Shown here in pieces: positions 1-9,552 of a DNA stretch of 64,000 nucleotides (within the stretch, counting starts at the first letter, position 1; each line of letters starts with the position of its first letter). Position numbers and translations under genes: made by a program. The notes beneath the pieces were generated by a model. That model was not told the DNA's origin, made no database searches, and saw nothing but the letters and a program-made list of their open reading frames with translations. The stretch lies in assembly GCA_002134785.1 (NCBI GenBank), contig MBQZ01000018.1, positions 62,001-126,000 on the forward strand, in the 5' to 3' direction. This DNA is from Crenothrix sp. D3. GTDB lineage: Bacteria; Pseudomonadota; Gammaproteobacteria; Methylococcales; Methylomonadaceae.

Positions 1-179
1 ACCTGAATAGCTGTCAATGCTTCATTAACTTGACCTAAAGTAGCGTCAATTCCTTCAATTGGAGTCATTTTATTGTACATACACGCCATGCCCAAACAAA
101 CGGCAGAAGCACTCGTCGAAAAACCCCCTAAAGAAAGTGCCAATGTAGTTGCTACCACCGCGCTTTTTAATAATTTCAT
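1..179 (-). CDS. Secreted small protein, C-terminus cut by window edge
   Basis: The reading frame opens with ATG at 179 on the minus strand and stays open to base 1, so only the first ~59 residues are visible. They begin with a clear Sec signal peptide (Lys-containing n-region, hydrophobic core, likely cleavage after SASA). The predicted mature part starts with two cysteines (VCLGMAC). A GAGG ribosome site lies about ten bases upstream. I do not recognise the family. Export to the periplasm or outside is inferred from the signal peptide alone. Confidence 0.6.
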   Translation of the reverse strand, partial: MKLLKSAVVATTLALSLGGFSTSASAVCLGMACMYNKMTPIEGIDATLGQVNEALTAIQ

Positions 180-601
180 GTAATATATTCCTCATTGTTA
201 TTTGTAGTTATTTTTATTAGCCCTATAACCGCTTAAATATTAAGACTATTTAATTAGTTACATGACAATATGAACTATATCATGACTCTTATGAATATCC
301 TCTCATTCCCACTCGCCGCATTGCGTAACAAACCATCAGGCATGAAACAGAATTTGTATTTTTCGTCAGCAACAACATAACAAACAGTGGTTTTTTTAAA
401 CCCTGTGATACAATAAACCTATTAATTTAGTACAGAATTGCGTCGCCCTCTGCGAGCGGCACATCGCTATTCCCCCTCATTAGCTATAAACGCAGACCCT
501 TTTCAGAGCCTTTCCTAGTAAAGCACTCTGACGTATTTTTAATACCCTTTTTATTCTGAACTGCATAGTTACCGCAGTCATTCATTGAGATTTTATACCC
601 C
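180..601. other. Intergenic region between divergent genes
   Basis: About 420 bases lie between the secreted-protein gene (minus) and rhlE (plus). No convincing ORF, tRNA or long hairpin was seen. It must hold the promoters of both genes, and rhlE may have a long leader. I could not assign -35/-10 boxes with confidence. Confidence 0.4.
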
Positions 602-1861
602 ATGCCATTTACCAAACTCGGATTATCTGATCCACTGCTTCGTGCTATTGCTGAAGCAGGTTACACCACGCCCTCCCCTATTCAATTACAAGCCATTCCT
701 GCCGTGTTAAACGGGCATGATTTATTGGCTGCTGCCCAAACTGGCACAGGTAAAACTGCGGGTTTCGCCTTGCCGATTTTGCACCGACTTTCGCAAAAAC
801 ATTACAGCTCTAATCGTCCAATTCGTGTATTAATTTTAACGCCTACGCGTGAACTTGCCGCGCAAGTCGGTGAATCAGTCAGTAAATATGGCGAACATTT
901 ACACCCCCGCTTAAAAACCGAAGTGGTCTTCGGCGGCGTAAAAATTAATCCGCAAATGATGCGCTTACGCGGTGGCGTGGATGTTTTAGTTGCCACACCA
1001 GGCCGCTTGCTGGATTTAGTTAATCAAAATGCTGTTAAATTGGATCAAGTCGAAACCTTGGTATTAGATGAAGCCGACCGTATGCTAGATATGGGTTTTA
1101 TTCGTGATATTCGCAAAATCATTGCTTTTCTACCCAAAAAACGCCAAAACTTGTTATTTTCCGCAACATTCTCTGAAGATATACGCCAACTAACGACAGG
1201 TTTATTGGTTAATCCAATAAAAATCGAAGTCGCCGCGCGTAATACTGCCGCTGAAACCGTCGAGCAAATCGCTTATTTATGCAATAAAGCCAATAAAGCC
1301 GAGTTACTATGTCATTTGATAAAAACCAATGATTGGCAACAAGTGTTAGTGTTTACCAGCACTAAACACGGCGCAAATCGCTTGACTGATAAACTCAATA
1401 AACTGGATATAAAAGCCGCCGCTATTCATGGCAACAAAAGCCAAGGGGCGAGAACCAGCGCGTTATCAGGTTTTAAAGCGGGTGAAATTCGCGTTTTGGT
1501 TGCAACTGACGTTGCAGCTCGTGGTATTGATATTAATTTATTACCACACGTTGTGAATTATGAACTGCCACGCGCACCAGCAGATTATGTGCATCGTATT
1601 GGTCGGACAGGTCGTGCGGGCGAAGAAGGTCAAGCGGTATCATTAGTGTCTCATGACGAAGTTGCCGCGTTACGCCTGATTGAAAAATTAATGAATAAAC
1701 CCATTAACCGTGAACAAATTGAGGGGTTTGAGCAAGCGGCAGTCGCGCCACCGATGCCACCTGAACCGCCACGCCCGCCGCGTCAACCTAGAAATCAGCC
1801 GCGTAAAACTACAACAGCACCTAAAACTGAGCATAAACCACGCCGTAGAAGTAGCGTTTAA
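602..1861 (+). CDS. rhlE: DEAD-box ATP-dependent RNA helicase, RhlE type
   Basis: Unwinds short RNA duplexes using ATP in the cytoplasm; RhlE proteins act in ribosome maturation and RNA turnover. The 419-residue protein has the full motif set: Q motif (GYTTPSPIQ, ~20-28), Walker A AQTGTGKT (45-52), PTRELA, DEAD within [17 protein letters not shown], and the second-domain motifs ARGID and HRIGRTGR. A basic, Pro/Arg-rich tail follows the two RecA domains, as is usual for RhlE and likely to bind RNA. It stands alone, with a palindromic element just downstream. Assignment to RhlE rather than another DEAD-box subgroup rests on the compact core and tail type. Confidence 0.93.
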   Translation: MPFTKLGLSDPLLRAIAEAGYTTPSPIQLQAIPAVLNGHDLLAAAQTGTGKTAGFALPILHRLSQKHYSSNRPIRVLILTPTRELAAQVGESVSKYGEHLHPRLKTEVVFGGVKINPQMMRLRGGVDVLVATPGRLLDLVNQNAVKLDQVETLVLDEADRMLDMGFIRDIRKIIAFLPKKRQNLLFSATFSEDIRQLTTGLLVNPIKIEVAARNTAAETVEQIAYLCNKANKAELLCHLIKTNDWQQVLVFTSTKHGANRLTDKLNKLDIKAAAIHGNKSQGARTSALSGFKAGEIRVLVATDVAARGIDINLLPHVVNYELPRAPADYVHRIGRTGRAGEEGQAVSLVSHDEVAALRLIEKLMNKPINREQIEGFEQAAVAPPMPPEPPRPPRQPRNQPRKTTTAPKTEHKPRRRSSV

Positions 1862-1870
1862 CTTACGATA

Positions 1871-1901
1871 CGACCGCCAGTCCTTCAAGGACTGGCAGTC
1901 G
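1871..1901. repeat. REP-like palindrome, family A copy 1
   Basis: CCAGTCCTT (1877-1885) pairs with AAGGACTGG (1887-1895), and the outer arms CGAC/GTCG also pair. A second copy with the same GCCAGTC...GACTGGCAGTC core lies at 61811-61841, so this is a dispersed palindrome. It sits right after rhlE and may also help end transcription, although no T-run follows. Confidence 0.7.
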
Positions 1902-1942
1902 TGACAACACACTACCACCACCACTCATTAGCCACCATCAAC

Positions 1943-3289
1943 ATGAAAAAAGTCGAACTACTCTCTCCAGCAGGAACTATCAGAAATATGCGCTACGCCT
2001 TCGCTTACGGTGCGGATGCGGTGTATGCAGGGCAACCCCGTTATAGCCTTCGCGTGCGTAACAATGATTTTCTCAGCGAAAACTTAGCCATTGGTATTAA
2101 CGAAGCACACAAATTAGGCAAAAAGTTTTTTCTAGCGACTAATGTGATTCCGCACAACGCTAAAGTGAAAACCTTTATGGCAGATATTGCGCCTGTGATT
2201 GCTATGCAACCTGACGCGCTGATTATGGCTGATCCAGGCCTAATCATGATGGTGCGTGAAACGTATCCTGATATGCCGATACACTTATCGGTACAAGCCA
2301 ACACTGTCAATTATGCGACGGTAAATTTCTGGAAAAGTATGGGCGTGGAGCGGGTTATTTTATCGCGTGAATTATCACTCGATGAAATTGCGGAAATTCG
2401 TCAACGTTGTCCTGATACTGAATTAGAAGTATTTGTGCATGGCGCGTTATGTATCGCTTACTCTGGACGTTGTTTATTATCAGGTTATTTTAATCATCGC
2501 GATCCGAATCAAGGCACTTGCACCAATTCTTGCCGCTGGAAATACGACACCATTCCTGCCAAAGAAAATGCCGAAGGCGATTATGTGTTAGCGAATGAAG
2601 CCGCGCCGTTGTCTATGTCTGATATTAGTAACGCCAGTTGTGGCGGTGCTGAACGCCATCCGCTGGCTGATAACGTGTATTTTCTCGAAGAAGAAGGGCG
2701 TAAAGGTGAATTACTGCCTGTGATGGAAGATGAAAACGGCACTTACATCATGAATTCCAAAGACTTACGCGCGATTGAACACGTTCAACGCTTGGTTGAA
2801 ATCGGTATCGACTGCCTTAAAATTGAAGGACGTACTAAATCACATTATTATGTCGCTCGTACCGCACAAACTTATCGTCTAGCGATTGATGATGCGTTAG
2901 CAGGTCGTGAATTTCAGCCTGAACTCCTAGGTGTATTAGAAAATCTTGCCAATCGTGGTTATACCGATGGTTTTTATCAACGCCATCACACTCACGAACA
3001 ACAAAATTACCTGAATGGTTATTCTAAAAGTCATCAACAACAGTTTTGTGGCGAAATCAGAGATTATGATGCTGAAACAGGTTTAGCGACGATTGACGTA
3101 AAAAATAAATTTTCTGTTGGTGACACGCTGGAATTAATCCTACCCGAAGGTAATAAAAATATTACCGTTGAACGTATGGAAGGAATGTACGGACAAGAAA
3201 TGCAGGAAGCCTCAGGCGGCGGTTATGAAGTTAAAATACCCTTACCTGAAATGTCTACTACTCATGGATTATTGGCACGGTATTTTTAA
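1943..3289 (+). CDS. trhP: Peptidase U32 family tRNA hydroxylation protein TrhP (YegQ)
   Basis: TrhP (YegQ) proteins are needed for prephenate-dependent 5-hydroxylation of wobble uridine in tRNA. The U32 fold is not thought to act as a protease here. The N-terminal KVELLSPAG, the central VFVHGALCIAYSGRC segment and the Cys-containing CTNSCRWKY segment are typical of U32 proteins, whose conserved cysteines are linked to an Fe-S cluster. Length (448 residues) matches YegQ/TrhP and not the longer RlhA. An upstream in-frame start exists at 1901, but it would encode a His-rich leader running out of the repeat; ATG 1943 begins exactly at the conserved MKKVELLSPAG. Confidence 0.88.
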   Translation: MKKVELLSPAGTIRNMRYAFAYGADAVYAGQPRYSLRVRNNDFLSENLAIGINEAHKLGKKFFLATNVIPHNAKVKTFMADIAPVIAMQPDALIMADPGLIMMVRETYPDMPIHLSVQANTVNYATVNFWKSMGVERVILSRELSLDEIAEIRQRCPDTELEVFVHGALCIAYSGRCLLSGYFNHRDPNQGTCTNSCRWKYDTIPAKENAEGDYVLANEAAPLSMSDISNASCGGAERHPLADNVYFLEEEGRKGELLPVMEDENGTYIMNSKDLRAIEHVQRLVEIGIDCLKIEGRTKSHYYVARTAQTYRLAIDDALAGREFQPELLGVLENLANRGYTDGFYQRHHTHEQQNYLNGYSKSHQQQFCGEIRDYDAETGLATIDVKNKFSVGDTLELILPEGNKNITVERMEGMYGQEMQEASGGGYEVKIPLPEMSTTHGLLARYF

Positions 3290-3298
3290 AGACTGTTT

Positions 3299-3331
3299 AG
3301 CGTGGTCTGACCATTCGAGTCAGACACCGCT
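3299..3331. terminator. Hairpin after trhP, terminator or REP-like
   Basis: AGCGTGGTCTGAC pairs with GTCAGACACCGCT around an ATTCGA-type loop. It follows the trhP stop by nine bases, which suggests mRNA end formation, but there is no U-tract. It may equally be a dispersed palindrome. Confidence 0.45.
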
Positions 3332-3426
3332 TAATTGAAACAGTATGGGTAATCACCCTGATATTTATGCGATACTAATCGCCCTATTTTTTCTAAATTA
3401 CTGTTAATACTATCAAGGAGTAACAC

Positions 3427-3924
3427 ATGACAGCACTGGTTGGCATCATCATGGGATCGACCTCTGACTGGGAAACAATGCAATTTGCGGCTCAAACCTT
3501 AGAGCAGCTTGGCATTCCTCATGAAATTGAAGTGGTTTCAGCGCACCGCACACCTGATAAATTGTTTTCCTATGCAGAAATGGCAGAAATCAAAGGCTTG
3601 GAAGTAATTATTGCAGGTGCAGGTGGCGCGGCGCATTTACCTGGTATGACGGCTGCGAAAACTGCGATTCCTGTTTTAGGTGTTCCTGTGCAGTCCAAAG
3701 CGTTAAATGGTATGGATTCTCTATTGTCCATCGTACAAATGCCCGCAGGTATTCCTGTCGGTACGTTAGCGATAGGTAAAGCAGGAGCGATTAATGCGGC
3801 ATTATTAGCGGCTGCGATTATCAGCAATAAACATAATCAATATAAGGACGCATTGAACGCCTTTAGAAGCGAACAAACGGAAAATGTGTTAGCGAATTCA
3901 GACCCACGCAAGGAACTGTTATGA
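3427..3924 (+). CDS. purE: N5-carboxyaminoimidazole ribonucleotide mutase PurE
   Basis: Converts N5-CAIR to CAIR in purine synthesis. The 165-residue class I PurE shows the N-terminal [13 protein letters not shown] nucleotide-binding segment, the SAHRTP motif with the catalytic His, and [17 protein letters not shown] lies just before the ATG. The last bases overlap purK by four nucleotides (ATGA), so the two are translationally coupled and form the usual two-step pair that carboxylates AIR. Confidence 0.96.
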   Translation: MTALVGIIMGSTSDWETMQFAAQTLEQLGIPHEIEVVSAHRTPDKLFSYAEMAEIKGLEVIIAGAGGAAHLPGMTAAKTAIPVLGVPVQSKALNGMDSLLSIVQMPAGIPVGTLAIGKAGAINAALLAAAIISNKHNQYKDALNAFRSEQTENVLANSDPRKELL

Positions 3925-5015
3925 AAGTTGGTGTACTCGGTGCAGGACAGCTTGCCCGCATGATAGCCTTAGCAGGTTATCCGCTTGGGCTAGAATTTAT
4001 TTTTTTAGACCCCTCTGCTGATGCCTGTTCCAATCGCTTAGGTGAACATTTACTCGGCGATTATAACGACCCTGAATTATTGGCACAATTGGCTGAACGC
4101 GCCGACGTAGTGACTTACGAATTTGAAAATGTACCCGCGCCTGTCGCTGAATTTCTCGCCTCGCATACACAAGTTCATCCCGCGCCCAAAGCCTTAGCCG
4201 TCGCACAAGACCGCTTAGTTGAAAAAACCTTTTTCAATGACATAGGCATTGCTACGCCACAATATGCCGCTGTGAATAGCTTTGCAGAGTTGCAACAAGT
4301 CATGACAACAATTGCCTACCCAGCCATTCTAAAAAGTCGCACTCAAGGCTATGACGGCAAAGGTCAATCGGTATTGCGTTCAGCCGATGACTTAGCCGCT
4401 GCGTGGGATGTATTACAAGGTGTGCCTGCCATCGTGGAAGCATTTGTACCATTTGATAGAGAAATATCGATTGTTGCCGTGCGCAGTGTGTCAGGTGAAA
4501 TCGCTTTTTATCCGCTGGCTGAAAATGTTCACCGTGGCGGTATTTTGCGCGTCTCCACAGCGCGTGACGGAGATGTCATGCAACCAGTAGCTGAAAACTA
4601 TGTCACTCGCTTATTGGAAGCCTTGGATTATGTCGGCGTATTAGCCTTGGAATTATTTGAAGTCAACGGTGAATTATTGGTTAATGAATTCGCCCCGCGT
4701 GTCCATAACTCAGGGCATTGGACTATCGAAGGTGCGGAAACCAGCCAATTTGAAAACCACTTACGCGCCATTGCTGGCTTGCCCTTAGGTGCAACCAGTT
4801 TAGTCGGTCAATCAGCGATGGTTAATTTTATTGGTGGCTTGCCTGACACGAAAGCCTTATTAGCATTGCCACATACCCATTTGCATCTATATGACAAAGC
4901 CCCGCGCAAAGGTCGAAAAGTCGCTCATGTCACAGTACGCGCTGACAGTGCTGAACAATTAGCCGACTTAGTGCAGCCTGTCATTGCAATGGCTGATCAA
5001 GTGGACGATTCTTAA
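3921..5015 (+). CDS. purK: N5-carboxyaminoimidazole ribonucleotide synthase PurK
   Basis: ATP-grasp enzyme that makes N5-CAIR from AIR, bicarbonate and ATP, and hands the product to PurE. The 364-residue sequence begins [13 protein letters not shown] and contains the ATP-grasp segments [13 protein letters not shown] and [12 protein letters not shown], and the metal/substrate motif [14 protein letters not shown]. Its ATG overlaps the purE stop. No odd features. A long perfect hairpin follows within ten bases of the stop. Confidence 0.96.
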   Translation: MKVGVLGAGQLARMIALAGYPLGLEFIFLDPSADACSNRLGEHLLGDYNDPELLAQLAERADVVTYEFENVPAPVAEFLASHTQVHPAPKALAVAQDRLVEKTFFNDIGIATPQYAAVNSFAELQQVMTTIAYPAILKSRTQGYDGKGQSVLRSADDLAAAWDVLQGVPAIVEAFVPFDREISIVAVRSVSGEIAFYPLAENVHRGGILRVSTARDGDVMQPVAENYVTRLLEALDYVGVLALELFEVNGELLVNEFAPRVHNSGHWTIEGAETSQFENHLRAIAGLPLGATSLVGQSAMVNFIGGLPDTKALLALPHTHLHLYDKAPRKGRKVAHVTVRADSAEQLADLVQPVIAMADQVDDS

Positions 5016-5022
5016 ATCAACT

Positions 5023-5089
5023 GTCCACGAAAGACACGAAAGGCACGAAAAAGTTATATATTTTCGTGCCTTTCGTGCTTTTCGTGGAC
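5023..5089. repeat. Long palindrome, 29-bp stem
   Basis: GTCCACGAAA...CACGAAAA on the left pairs with TTTTCGTG...TTTCGTGGAC on the right, with one mismatch near the outer third and a nine-base loop (AGTTATATA). It directly follows purK and precedes cysS. The CACGAAAGGCACGAAA-type sequence looks like a mobile intergenic palindrome rather than a plain terminator, though the stem could end purEK transcription in either direction. Confidence 0.75.
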
Positions 5090-5166
5090 GATATATGTTT
5101 TTATCTTGAAAGACTCCTTTACGCTTGGTAAATTGCACCGCTTTGTTTCTTAACGACTTAAATCTA

Positions 5167-6534
5167 ATGTTAAAAATATACAACACCCTCACTCGAAAAA
5201 AAGAAGAATTTAAACCGCGTGTAACAGGCAAAGTCGGAATGTATGTCTGCGGCATGACAGTCTACGATTACTGTCACATTGGACACGCACGGGTGATGGT
5301 GGTGTTTGATACCGTGGCGCGGTATTTTCGCCATTCAGGTTATGACTTAACCTATGTGCGCAATATCACCGACATCGATGACAAAATCATTAACCGCGCT
5401 ATTGAAAACGGCGAAGACTTTCACGCGCTGACGGAACGCTTCATCACCGCCATGCACGAAGATGAACAAGCCTTATCCGTGTTGCCAGTCGATATAGAAC
5501 CCCGCGCCACGCAATCCATTCCTGACATTATCACCATGATTGAAACCTTGATTACCAATGGTTTGGCTTACGTTGGTAGCAATGGTGATGTGTTTTACGC
5601 GGTGGATAAATTTAAAAATTACGGGCAGTTATCAGGCAAAAATCTCGCTGATTTACAAGCGGGTGAACGCGTTGATGTTGACCACGCCAAAAATAACCCG
5701 CTGGATTTTGTGCTGTGGAAAATGGCAAAAGCAGGCGAACCATCTTGGCAATCACCTTGGGGCAATGGGCGGCCAGGTTGGCATATTGAATGCTCCGCCA
5801 TGTCCACTTGCTGCTTAGGCAATTCCTTTGACATACACGGCGGCGGCATGGATTTACAATTTCCGCACCATGAAAATGAAATCGCCCAATCCGAAGGCGC
5901 GACAGGTGAAAAGTTTGTCAATCTATGGATGCACAACGGTTTTGTGCGTGTTGATAATGAAAAAATGTCCAAATCCTTGGGCAATTTTTTCACCGTCCGC
6001 GAAGTGTTAAAACAATACCGCCCTGAAATCATTCGCTTTTTTATTCTCTCCAGTCATTACCGCAGCCCGCTCAATTATTCAGATGAATCATTGAATGAGG
6101 CTTATAGTGCGTTGACTCGTCTATATACTGCATTACGCGGTGTGGATAACGTGGATTCAGTCGTAGATACGGATTATAAAGTCCGTTTTGAACAAGCAAT
6201 GGATGATGATTTTAATACCCCTGTCGCCTTAGCCGTGTTATTTGATTTAGCGCGGGATTTAAACAAAGCCAAAACCCACGAACCTGAAAAAGTAGCTGGT
6301 TTAGCCGCAAATTTAAAACAATTAGCCAGCTTGCTAGGCTTATTACAAGATGCCCCCGACGCATTTCTAAAAGGCGATGCAGACGACGACATCGAACAAC
6401 AAATCCAAGCCCGAATAGACGCAAAAAAAGCCAAAGACTGGGCAACCGCCGATAAAATCCGCAATGACTTAAAAGCCAACGGTATTATTTTAGAAGACTC
6501 CCCAGATGGCACAACCAGCTGGCGGCGTGAATAA
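5167..6534 (+). CDS. cysS: Cysteinyl-tRNA synthetase
   Basis: Class I synthetase charging tRNA-Cys in the cytoplasm. The start at 5167 gives [15 protein letters not shown], the conserved N-terminus; an in-frame start at 5125 adds 14 unconserved residues. The zinc-site cysteine in [17 protein letters not shown] is followed directly by [13 protein letters not shown] and HHENE supply further zinc ligands, and EKMSKSLGN is the KMSKS loop. Length 455-456 residues is usual. The C-terminal helical domain ends in the typical [21 protein letters not shown]-like region. No internal break. Confidence 0.96.
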   Translation: MLKIYNTLTRKKEEFKPRVTGKVGMYVCGMTVYDYCHIGHARVMVVFDTVARYFRHSGYDLTYVRNITDIDDKIINRAIENGEDFHALTERFITAMHEDEQALSVLPVDIEPRATQSIPDIITMIETLITNGLAYVGSNGDVFYAVDKFKNYGQLSGKNLADLQAGERVDVDHAKNNPLDFVLWKMAKAGEPSWQSPWGNGRPGWHIECSAMSTCCLGNSFDIHGGGMDLQFPHHENEIAQSEGATGEKFVNLWMHNGFVRVDNEKMSKSLGNFFTVREVLKQYRPEIIRFFILSSHYRSPLNYSDESLNEAYSALTRLYTALRGVDNVDSVVDTDYKVRFEQAMDDDFNTPVALAVLFDLARDLNKAKTHEPEKVAGLAANLKQLASLLGLLQDAPDAFLKGDADDDIEQQIQARIDAKKAKDWATADKIRNDLKANGIILEDSPDGTTSWRRE

Positions 6535-6554
6535 GCAAACTTTATAGTCCCACT

Positions 6555-6623
6555 GCTCCAGCGTTGCGTATACATGAAGACGCTGGAGCGTCACACAGGT
6601 ATTCCAATGCAGAGCGTTGGAAT
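6555..6623. repeat. Paired-hairpin REP-like element, family B copy 1
   Basis: Two stem-loops in tandem: GCTCCAGCG (6555-6563) with CGCTGGAGC (6581-6589), then ATTCCAA.GC (6601-6610) with GCGTTGGAAT (6614-6623). The same two-hairpin unit recurs at 14271-14337, after dapC. It lies between cysS and the methyltransferase-nuclease gene. A spurious in-frame extension of that gene reads through it. Confidence 0.75.
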
Positions 6624-6653
6624 GATGCAGTGTTACAACAAAAAAATTGCGAC

Positions 6654-8630
6654 ATGACAAATAATAAATTTACATTTATTGATTTATTCGCGGGTATTGG
6701 TGGTTTTCATCTTGCTATGCACCGTTTAGGTGGCGAATGTGTATTTGCGTCTGAAATTGACAAAGAAGCCAGAAAAACTTACGAATATAACTATAAAAAT
6801 ATTTCCCCCGCATTATTTGACAATGGTTTATTTAATGATGATATTCGCCAAGTAATGCCTCATGATATTCCTGATTTTGACGTATTATGTGCAGGTTTTC
6901 CGTGTCAGCCTTTTAGCCAAGCGGGGTATAAACGAGGATTTAATGATAATCATCACTCTGAACGTGGCAATTTATTTTTCAATATTGTTGATATTATTGA
7001 AGCCAAGCAACCGAAAGCATTTTTTTTAGAAAATGTACGCGGTTTAGTTAATCATGATTCAGGACGAACTTTTAAAATTATTCGTGATACTTTAGAACAT
7101 GAATTGGGTTACTCTTTTTATTTCAAAATAGTGAAAGCCTCTGATTATGGTTTACCACAACTAAGACCGCGTGTATTTATGGTGGGCTTTAAAAATGAGG
7201 GTTTATTACGCAGTTTTAATTTTCCTGTGCATACCCCATTAAAATTTACCATGAGTGATGTTTGGGGTGGACAATGCAGTCGTGATATTGGTTTTACTTT
7301 GCGTGTCGGTGGACGAGGTTCACCAATTGATGATCGTAGAAATTGGGATGCTTATTTAGTAGATAATGTGGTGCGTAAATTATCCTATATTGAAGCCAGA
7401 AAAATGCAGGGATTTCCCGATGATTTTCATTTTCCCGTTGCCAATACACAAGCAGTAAAACAACTGGGTAACAGTGTTGCCGTGGATGCTGTTGAAACTG
7501 TTGGACGCAATTTAATCTCTTACATGAATACATTAAATACTAAAAATAATACTATGAAAATAACGCATAACAAAGGCGAATGGAGTGAGCTACTACTGTT
7601 CATAAAATTATTAGCTGAGCAACAATTATTTTTAGCTGATTCAAATTTAAATCCTAAAACTGATTTTTTCAATATTCATAAAGTCAGTACCAAAAATTTA
7701 GATTTAGAATTCTTTATTTTGAATAAATCTAGCGTTGAAATATCTCATAAAATAACAGGTGAAAAACGGACTATAATCATTTCTGATATTATTAATGAAT
7801 CGATTTTACAAAAACTCATTGATGAAATAAAAAGCAAGCAAGGAACATTTGAACTTGCTTCATTTAGTGTAATTCAAGACGCGCTAGGTTTTAATATCGT
7901 AAAAGGTGGCAATAGCTCACAAAAAGCAGATATTTTGTTAGATATTTCTAACCAAGAGATTAACAAATATGATGAGGCTTTTGGTATAAAGTCCTATTTA
8001 GGTGCAAAACCCACATTATTAAACGCATCAGGCAATACAAATTTTATTTTTAAAATAGAGCAACTAAGCAATGAAAAAATGGATGAAATTAATGCCATTG
8101 ATACATCTACAAAGCTACGAGATAGAATAATTTCGATAGAAAATAATGGTGGTATTTTCAAGTATGTCGGTGCTGAAAAAGAAACAATGACTTACAATTT
8201 AAAAATGGTCGATTCATTGATGCCAGAAATTATCGCTCATGTTTTATATGCGTTTTATAAACATAGAATTAGTTCAATCGCTAAAATTATCGATTTTATT
8301 CATGAGCAAGGGGAACTTAATCAGCAAATAAACTATGGTGATAAAGCAGCTTTAATTAATAAAATACAAAAATTATTAGTTGATGTATTACTAGGCTTTT
8401 TTGCTGGTAGTAAATGGGACGGAAATTATGAAGCCAACGGTAGTATTGTGATAAAAAATACAGGCGATTGCGTGGCGTTTCATGTAATTGATTTGGCTAG
8501 CCTTAAAACATATTTATACGAACATATTAAAATGGATACCCCCTCAACAACGCGCCATCGACACGGGCAGTTATTTGTTGAAAAAGACGGACAATTGTAT
8601 TTTAAATTAAATTTGCAGTTACGGTTTTAG
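6654..8630 (+). CDS. Fused C5-cytosine methyltransferase and HpaII-like endonuclease
   Basis: One polypeptide of 658 residues appears to hold both halves of a type II restriction-modification system. Residues 1-~295 are a short C5 methyltransferase: motif I DLFAGIGGF (10-18), catalytic GFPCQPF with Cys84, ENV (126-128), QLRPR (169-173), target-recognition stretch ~185-245 including TLRVGGRGS, and QGFPDDF plus LGNSV at the end. Residues 301-658 begin at a Met and match the start of the HpaII endonuclease family (KGEWSELLLFIKLLAE). A candidate nuclease core is D426 followed by GIKS at 444-447. ATG 6654 was chosen because the upstream extension is repeat sequence. CCGG specificity is inferred from the HpaII resemblance. 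The base composition is AT-rich compared with neighbours, as is common for transferred systems. Confidence 0.85.
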   Translation: MTNNKFTFIDLFAGIGGFHLAMHRLGGECVFASEIDKEARKTYEYNYKNISPALFDNGLFNDDIRQVMPHDIPDFDVLCAGFPCQPFSQAGYKRGFNDNHHSERGNLFFNIVDIIEAKQPKAFFLENVRGLVNHDSGRTFKIIRDTLEHELGYSFYFKIVKASDYGLPQLRPRVFMVGFKNEGLLRSFNFPVHTPLKFTMSDVWGGQCSRDIGFTLRVGGRGSPIDDRRNWDAYLVDNVVRKLSYIEARKMQGFPDDFHFPVANTQAVKQLGNSVAVDAVETVGRNLISYMNTLNTKNNTMKITHNKGEWSELLLFIKLLAEQQLFLADSNLNPKTDFFNIHKVSTKNLDLEFFILNKSSVEISHKITGEKRTIIISDIINESILQKLIDEIKSKQGTFELASFSVIQDALGFNIVKGGNSSQKADILLDISNQEINKYDEAFGIKSYLGAKPTLLNASGNTNFIFKIEQLSNEKMDEINAIDTSTKLRDRIISIENNGGIFKYVGAEKETMTYNLKMVDSLMPEIIAHVLYAFYKHRISSIAKIIDFIHEQGELNQQINYGDKAALINKIQKLLVDVLLGFFAGSKWDGNYEANGSIVIKNTGDCVAFHVIDLASLKTYLYEHIKMDTPSTTRHRHGQLFVEKDGQLYFKLNLQLRF

Positions 8631-8760
8631 AGTGTAGCAAGTAGCGGGTGCTTTTCGTTGGACGATGTCACACACTACACTCCATACGGACTACCGCTTA
8701 AATTAAAATACCAATCATCCAAAACATTGAACATATTAAAACCACACCCCCATTCACATC

Positions 8761-9390
8761 ATGAGCGAAATAAAAAACCAACCCATCCAACAATTTTTAA
8801 ATGAACTTGCCAGTAAATCAGCCACTCCAGGTGGCGGTAGTGCGGCGGCTATTATGGGCGCACAAGGTGCGGCGTTAATCAGCATGGTGTGCAATTTAAC
8901 GATTGGCAAACCAAAATTTGCCGAGGTTGAAGCCGAAATGCAAACCCTATTGGCACAAGCCGAAGATTTACGCCAACAATTGACTGATTTCATTCAAGCC
9001 GATGTGAACGTATTTAACCGCGTGATGGCTGCTTACGGTTTACCGAAAGAAAGCGATGCAGACAAAGCCGCACGGAGTAGCACGATTCAAGCCGTGATGA
9101 AAGATGCCACTATCGTTCCGTTAGAGTGCGCTAAAGCCTGTGCCGAAGTCATCGCTCTCAGCCAAATCGCCGCCGAAAAAGGCAATCCAAACGTTATCAG
9201 TGATGCAGGCGCAGCCGTGATGGCAGCTTACGGCGGTTTAAAAACTGCCGCGCTGAATGTTTATATTAATGCCGCTAGCTTAAAAGACAGAGATTTTGCC
9301 GAGGCAAAACTGGCTGAATTAGCGATTATTATGCAGAATAGCGAAAGCGTCACAGAAACACTGTATGAAATGATTAAAACCAAGCTGTAA
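8761..9390 (+). CDS. Cyclodeaminase/cyclohydrolase family protein (FTCD_C, FchA-like)
   Basis: Small all-helical folate enzyme of the formimidoyl-THF cyclodeaminase C-terminal family. Stand-alone members in C1-using bacteria include methenyl-THF cyclohydrolase (FchA). The 209-residue sequence shows the family's PGGGSAAAIMGAQGAALISMV glycine-rich segment near residue 22 and the later NPNVISDAGAAVMAAYGGLKTAALNV region. There are no histidine-degradation genes nearby, so a C1-folate role is more likely than histidine catabolism. The exact reaction is inferred. It stands alone, 160 bases before ppk1. Confidence 0.8.
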   Translation: MSEIKNQPIQQFLNELASKSATPGGGSAAAIMGAQGAALISMVCNLTIGKPKFAEVEAEMQTLLAQAEDLRQQLTDFIQADVNVFNRVMAAYGLPKESDADKAARSSTIQAVMKDATIVPLECAKACAEVIALSQIAAEKGNPNVISDAGAAVMAAYGGLKTAALNVYINAASLKDRDFAEAKLAELAIIMQNSESVTETLYEMIKTKL

Positions 9391-9552
9391 AAAAAATAGC
9401 GGCTAAGTTCTATTATAAAAAGAGCCGTTAGGTTTTAAAAAATCTGACTACTTTTAAACTGTCTGACATACTAAATTACTCAATAATTACCCAATTTTTC
9501 GTGTTTGAGTCATTAGTGAGCTGCAAAAAATACCTTACTGAGAGAGGCAATT

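Noticed and set aside
6564-6653. N-terminal extension of the methyltransferase-nuclease reading frame
   Set aside because: The in-frame upstream codons read through the family B palindrome and encode no conserved sequence. The methyltransferase N-terminus starts at ATG 6654.
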